From Gracilaria caudata (Eukaryota > Rhodophyta > Florideophyceae > Gracilariales > Gracilariaceae): 51,659 bases of DNA. Numbering within the stretch: the stretch's first letter is position 1; each line of letters opens with the position of its first letter. The position numbers and the translations under genes were made by a program. Location: positions 1 to 51,659 of the forward strand of contig JASCIV010000084.1 in NCBI GenBank assembly GCA_030374735.1, written 5' to 3'. Below, piece after piece: positions 47,192 to 51,659 of this stretch. The notes under the pieces are model-generated. The model did no database searches. It was given only the letters and a program-made list of their open reading frames with translations, and was not told the origin of the DNA.

Positions 47192-50100
47192 ACTCACGTC
47201 GGTTGCAGGTTATCGGTTGTGGCAAGCTGCCACGGACTGTTCGCTCTGTTCTTGTTTCTCGCCTGTTTTCTTTACATGCCGCCGTTGATTTGTTTGCTGA
47301 GAGAGAGGCCGTTGGCGCCTCGTGGTTTACTTTGTGATCGTCTGATAACGCGCTGGACGGCGGCTTTGGAGCGTTGTGAGCGTGCTGGCTTCAACGTTGG
47401 ATCTGTTAACATCATGTTGCTTCGTACTAACAATGGCATGTATATCTCTGGAGTAAACGCGTGCTTAATATCCATTGTATGACGTGTATGACTCCCAATG
47501 GACCCAGTCTTTCAGAGCGACCAACGAGCCCAAGCTGGTCTCTTTCGCAATGTTGAGAAGCTCAGCAGGGCTGCCCGGGGTGATGACCCTTCACCTCCCA
47601 CGCACGCCAATACAATTGCACCAGAAGAAGGGCATGGTTATCATGTACTCGTGTGGCCGTCTTCCTGCCATACAGCTGTAGACACAATCCCCCCGTCTAT
47701 TTCCGTGCAGTTTCAAGCTTAATGCGCGCAAATGCTGCTGCAGCACAAAATCAACCTCAAGCACCTCCACACTTGTGAAACAGGTTGGCGACCGCCATGC
47801 AGAGCTTACGCGTTTTACAATTGGTGCATGCAGATCAATCACCACGTCACACAAAGTTGACTCCCGTTCTGTCCCGATGAGTTCACTTCTTTATGAACTG
47901 CACGTGCTGTTTCGCCCATTCGGGCAGCCCGTCCGAAAAGGAGAAAAAACAATGTTCTCATTTGCCGCCCATACAGCTGTATCCTTTGTTAGCTTCGTAG
48001 CGGTAAACTCTTTTGACCTTGATGAGCTCCTGCCATGGAAAGCGTCTTCTTTGAACACAAGCCAAGTTCTAACCTCTTTTTGTTGTCAAGTAGGCAACTT
48101 ACACGTGAACGTTAGCCTCAAGTTCTTTCTGCACTGATCAGTGCGGGAGATTCGCAACTAAATCACGAGATCATCCCGATTCTTTTACATGCAGTTGCGA
48201 CTGCTACACATCATGCCCCAAAACAAAAAAACTACATGCCTTTACCAAGAAATGAACGCCGGGTTTGCTAGTACCCACAGTTCCTTTCCTACGGTGCACA
48301 TACTGGTAGACTAGTAAACCATTCTGAAGACTCCGCGGGTATCGTGTCAAGGTGAGAACGGTACAGGGGGCTACAGCAACATATCCGACAAAAATCCGGG
48401 GTTGGTCATGTGTCATGAATCATGACACTACCAGCAAGAGAACTTGTGATCAGCAACACGAGATACCTTCATAGTTCACCTGTGAAAGGAAGCGGGAAAC
48501 CGATAAGTTAGCCATAGAACCTCAACCAGACAAACTTTTTGGTTTAATGGGGTAATAACAGGGCTCATTATTCACTGTTGCTTGTTTGCTCACGACCTCA
48601 TAACCAAATGGCAGTTCAAAACAGTCGTAGAGCCTCATGCTGCTGCCCTTGTAAAAAGACGTGTGTAACATTATTTTGTGGCTGCGAGCATATGCCCGTA
48701 GAAATGATACATGACATTGTTGAGATTGCGTGGAGAGTGTCCCCCAGCCCCACCCCGCGCCATTTTAGCAGTTTTTGTGTTGGAAAGCACCCGAGCCGTA
48801 GATACTAACGTGCTAACGTCCACTCACATGCTGCTCCTTGTTACAGTAGAACGATACTCCTGCATTGCGAAGATGTCGCTACGCGAATACAAGGGGGATC
48901 GAGATTCCTGAGGTCCAGACTTTTCACACACGTACAGAGAATTGATGCCCGCTGTCTCCAGCGAGTACATTATTACTTCATTACCCTATGGTTTGCGGCA
49001 TGCAGTGATGAAGACAGTCAGCCTCAAAATAGATATCCTTATTCCTCGCCAGTAATTCAACACTGTGACCACGTGATGGTATGAGTTGGTGTTGGACACC
49101 TGCCCACGGCCTTGGCAATGTCTACCCAGCGACTAAGTTTGGAGAGCCGCAAAACAGTTCTGTGATAGTACTTAAAAACACACTCCAAAGAGACATCCAT
49201 AACTCCAGGTTAATGTCATGCATTGCACAGGTAAACCCCTGCAACAACCGTTCTGCTCCACAGGTCTTGATAGGCATAAAAAGTTTGCCGCAATGGCATT
49301 AATTCTTTGCCACGGATCTGATGCCTATGCAAAAGGGTGGCAAGGTGTCTGCTTCGGAACACCATCTCCACCAAGGAACATTCAGGAGGCACAAGACTGT
49401 ATGTTAGGAACTTCCAATTTGGAAGTGGCCTGGCCACAGTGCTAATAAATTCAGCTCTTCGACACGATTAACTTCATTGTGCTGCGAGCTTTTTGCTTGG
49501 AACTGGTTCCCACTTGCTTCAATACATGTCATGTCTTGTTTCGTCACGTCCAAATTAGACCTATAATGAATGAAGAAAGCAGTTTAACTGCGTGTCAAAC
49601 TCAAGACCTGACACGATGGCATCTATCTCAATGAGGGGCCCGTCCAGCGGGCCAAATTCCATCATTTAACTTGCACCAAGGAAAACGCAAGCTGTGCTGC
49701 TTTCAGCTGTCTCCTTGTTTCCGAGCTTCCTAAGCGGGGCTACGAAGGTAGAAGTTTGTTCACATCTTGATTATAACAATAATGACGCTGGTTATAACCT
49801 TGCCATTTTTAATGTGGATGCGTTAATCTACTGGTTTCTGTGGATCAAGAGAATGTGCGTCGGTGTCACAAATGTATTCCATGACAGAGCTCTTTTCAAG
49901 GGGAACGCTACACTTGTGCATACCACGAACTGAAGCTCGAACTAATTTTCTTTTTATAGATGGAATAATGTTCGAGATTCGAGGTCTGTGATACTTTGCT
50001 TCAAACAAACGAGTTTGGTGACCGTTGCCACTGATCACGTGGTACGGTCGTACAGGCAGTTGAATTTGAGAATTTGCTCGTATCATTACTAGAGTACCAA

Positions 50101-50282
50101 CGTTTGAGTGCGAATTTGGTTCAGGGTCATAGACATTTATCTACAGAAGATATTCGATCTTGATAGAGACAAAAGCTTGCTCACCGTTAAAGGATGATGT
50201 GGGATTCAGGTTAAAGAGCTAGCTTAGAAGCAAGCCTACAGTAGCCCTCTCAGACTTTTGCACTGTAGACATCTACAAGTGG
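47192..50282. other. Gene-free stretch of 3 kb
   Basis: Several frames of 60-120 codons cross it, of which 47775-48137 (plus) reads most like protein (AAHTAVSFVSFVAVNSFDL), but none has a family mark. The block CCATACAGCTGTA occurs twice (about 47667 and 47969). I see no RNA gene. Confidence 0.4.
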
Positions 50283-51420
50283 TTGCACGGAATTTCACGA
50301 TTCAGCTCCCATGGAGCTTTGCGTTGTGGACACTCGTCCATTAACTCTCGACTCGCACTCGAGAGACCTGAAGTCGAAGCACGAGTTTCAGAAGGTAGAA
50401 ACATCGTTCTCTCTTCCTTTGTCATTGGCACACCTCACGTTATTGGCCACCTCAACCCTTCAAAACGCAAGTTTGTTGGCCCTTTTATTCCAAATGCGCT
50501 GCCGTCGGTGAGTCGTCTTGCTAATTACACGTGCAAGTGAGTAGATATCAATTGATATCAGGGATGAATCATCCACGCAGAAAGTTATAAACGACGTAAA
50601 ACGTCCAGAGCTAACGTTCGTCGTTGATTCGCTTCAGCAAAAGCTTTCCTACACTAGGTGTATGTGCTGCACAGAGTTTAAAATTGTTTGGAATCAAAAT
50701 AGGAAAATTGCCTTCGTCTCGAGGAGTTTATATGCTCTTGCGAGTGAACATCATCATGATGACGATCAACATGTCTATCCTTATCCTCGCTCGAGTCATA
50801 CAGGCACCCTTCGGTCATAGCAAGACTGCAGCAAATCGCATTAAAGGTTACGGCCTCAACATACAGTGGGGCTCCAAGCAAGCACTTTTAGTCAAAGACT
50901 CAAATTGTAAGCCAAGTTGGGATTCCCAATTTGGAATATACACAAGGGTACGACAGTTGCCATCAGCACAAGAAGAGGCGTTCGAAAGACAAGCATTTTA
51001 CAGGGCCCCGTTTGTCACGTTGCGTGCTGGGTTTATTGCTCCCTTTAAGGAGTGCAGATTTTGAATTTTTTCCCTCTATATTGGCGGGTGTTACAAGTAA
51101 CTCGACGGGTTGTTCCCGGGCTTTCAGCTCTCTATGATACGTGCGCCTCACCGAACTAGAAACAAGCCAATATTATTGGCATGTTCCCTGGCCATTGCAG
51201 GGTTTTACGGTACTCAGATCAGCACCAGATTGCGCTCAAATTGGAGAAGTGCTTTTTGCTTCTTTGATTAAACACGGTACTGTACCTGTAGTGTTTATTA
51301 CAGAAGTTCCCAAAGCAGCTATTAGTAGATGTTGTTCCCGCGGAGAATCATCACTCTTTTGCGGTTGGGGAAAAGACTTCCAACTTTATACATCCAAGAG
51401 CTCTCATCGATGACATCCAG
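50283..51420 (+). pseudogene. Exostosin-like (GT47) fragments, spliced or decayed
   Basis: Scattered pieces look like a GT47 exostosin domain. A first piece (50283-50537) includes SEGRNIVLSSFVIGTP and SKRKFVGPF and ends at a strong donor (AAGTGAGT). A second (from about 51203, after the acceptor CATTGCAG) reads FTVLRSAPDC and EVLFASLIKHGTVPVVFI, like the nucleotide-binding part of GT47 (FxLxPxG...EAIxxGCIPVI). A third, in another frame (about 51330-51460), reads ALIDDIQDALPLSFTV. The pieces do not assemble into one frame by obvious introns, so this may be a broken gene. The family call is tentative. Confidence 0.3.
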
Positions 51421-51546
51421 GATGCTCTCCCCCTTAGCTTCACCGTATCAATGTTGCTCAGAGCAACTTGCTCTGGAGTCCAATCAATGCACAGTCACGC
51501 ATGCTGTAAATCAAAAGACTTTAACCTCCCTACAAAGTCGGTCACG

Positions 51547-51659
51547 ATGGACCGTGAAGGGACCATGGCGTCGCACGCACCGGTCAACCCCCCGATGACA
51601 CAAGTGCCCGGGCACACATGTCAGCAGTGTAAGAAAACCGATGCACCACTCCTCAAATC
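51547..51659 (+). CDS. Possible 5' end of a gene running off the window
   Basis: An ATG at 51547 opens a frame that continues to the window edge (37 codons): MDREGTMASHAPVNPPM, then PGHTCQQCKKTDAPLL. A CxxC pair close to the edge suggests the start of a zinc-binding domain. Too little is present to name it. Confidence 0.3.
   Translation, partial: MDREGTMASHAPVNPPMTQVPGHTCQQCKKTDAPLLK

Noticed and set aside
1..51659. CRISPR arrays, bacterial operons, prophage or insertion sequences
   Set aside because: No regularly spaced repeats with unique spacers, no transposase or integrase frames, and splice sites show nuclear eukaryotic DNA.

Overview
This 51.7-kb window is nuclear DNA of a eukaryote, most likely a red alga (probably a multicellular florideophyte; this placement is inference). 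Supporting points are: eukaryotic housekeeping genes with few, short introns (64-102 nt, GT-AG); a family of GH16 glycoside hydrolases of the type used on sulfated galactan walls; a peroxiredoxin Q whose leader begins Met-Ala-Phe, like red-algal plastid transit peptides; an APH-1 homologue; and no bacterial operon signals. Genes lie on both strands, often as divergent or convergent pairs, separated by gene-poor stretches of 0.3-3 kb.

Layout. 1-7.3 kb: NSA2 (60S biogenesis), a small glycine-rich membrane protein, a small DnaJ-type zinc-finger protein, APH-1, a spliced longin-like protein, and an SMUBP2/UPF1-type helicase. 7.5-18.4 kb: a Golgi-type glycosyltransferase, an SDR oxidoreductase, a solitary 5S rRNA-like gene, a Ser/Thr kinase with DFD instead of DFG, a Raf-like kinase and V-ATPase subunit c''. 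18.8-30.5 kb: exosome RRP40, GH16 no. 1, PTRH2 with one intron, a Gfo/Idh/MocA dehydrogenase fused to a hexapeptide acetyltransferase, an MFS-like transporter, and an ATP-grasp-like domain fused to a TauD-type dioxygenase. 32.7-40.3 kb: a coiled-coil protein of unknown role, a secreted expansin-like protein with a six-cysteine tail, VPS23/TSG101, peroxiredoxin Q and the LSG1 GTPase. 42-45.1 kb: GH16 no. 2, spliced and lacking both catalytic glutamates, and GH16 no. 3, intronless with an intact motif. 45.1-51.7 kb: mostly unexplained, holding a small Cys-rich protein, an orphan exon and exostosin-like fragments.

Several genes share themes: 60S maturation (NSA2, LSG1, with PTRH2 in peptidyl-tRNA turnover), endomembrane function (VPS23, V-ATPase c'', APH-1, longin-like), and wall or polysaccharide metabolism (three GH16 proteins, expansin-like protein, glycosyltransferase, sugar-type dehydrogenase/acetyltransferase fusion). 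The most unusual items are the ATP-grasp/TauD fusion, the dehydrogenase/acetyltransferase fusion beside a transporter, the catalytically dead GH16 paralogue, and the expansin with a knottin-like tail. Splice structures were read by eye from GT-AG sites and reading-frame continuity; homology calls come from recognised motifs, not from database searches.
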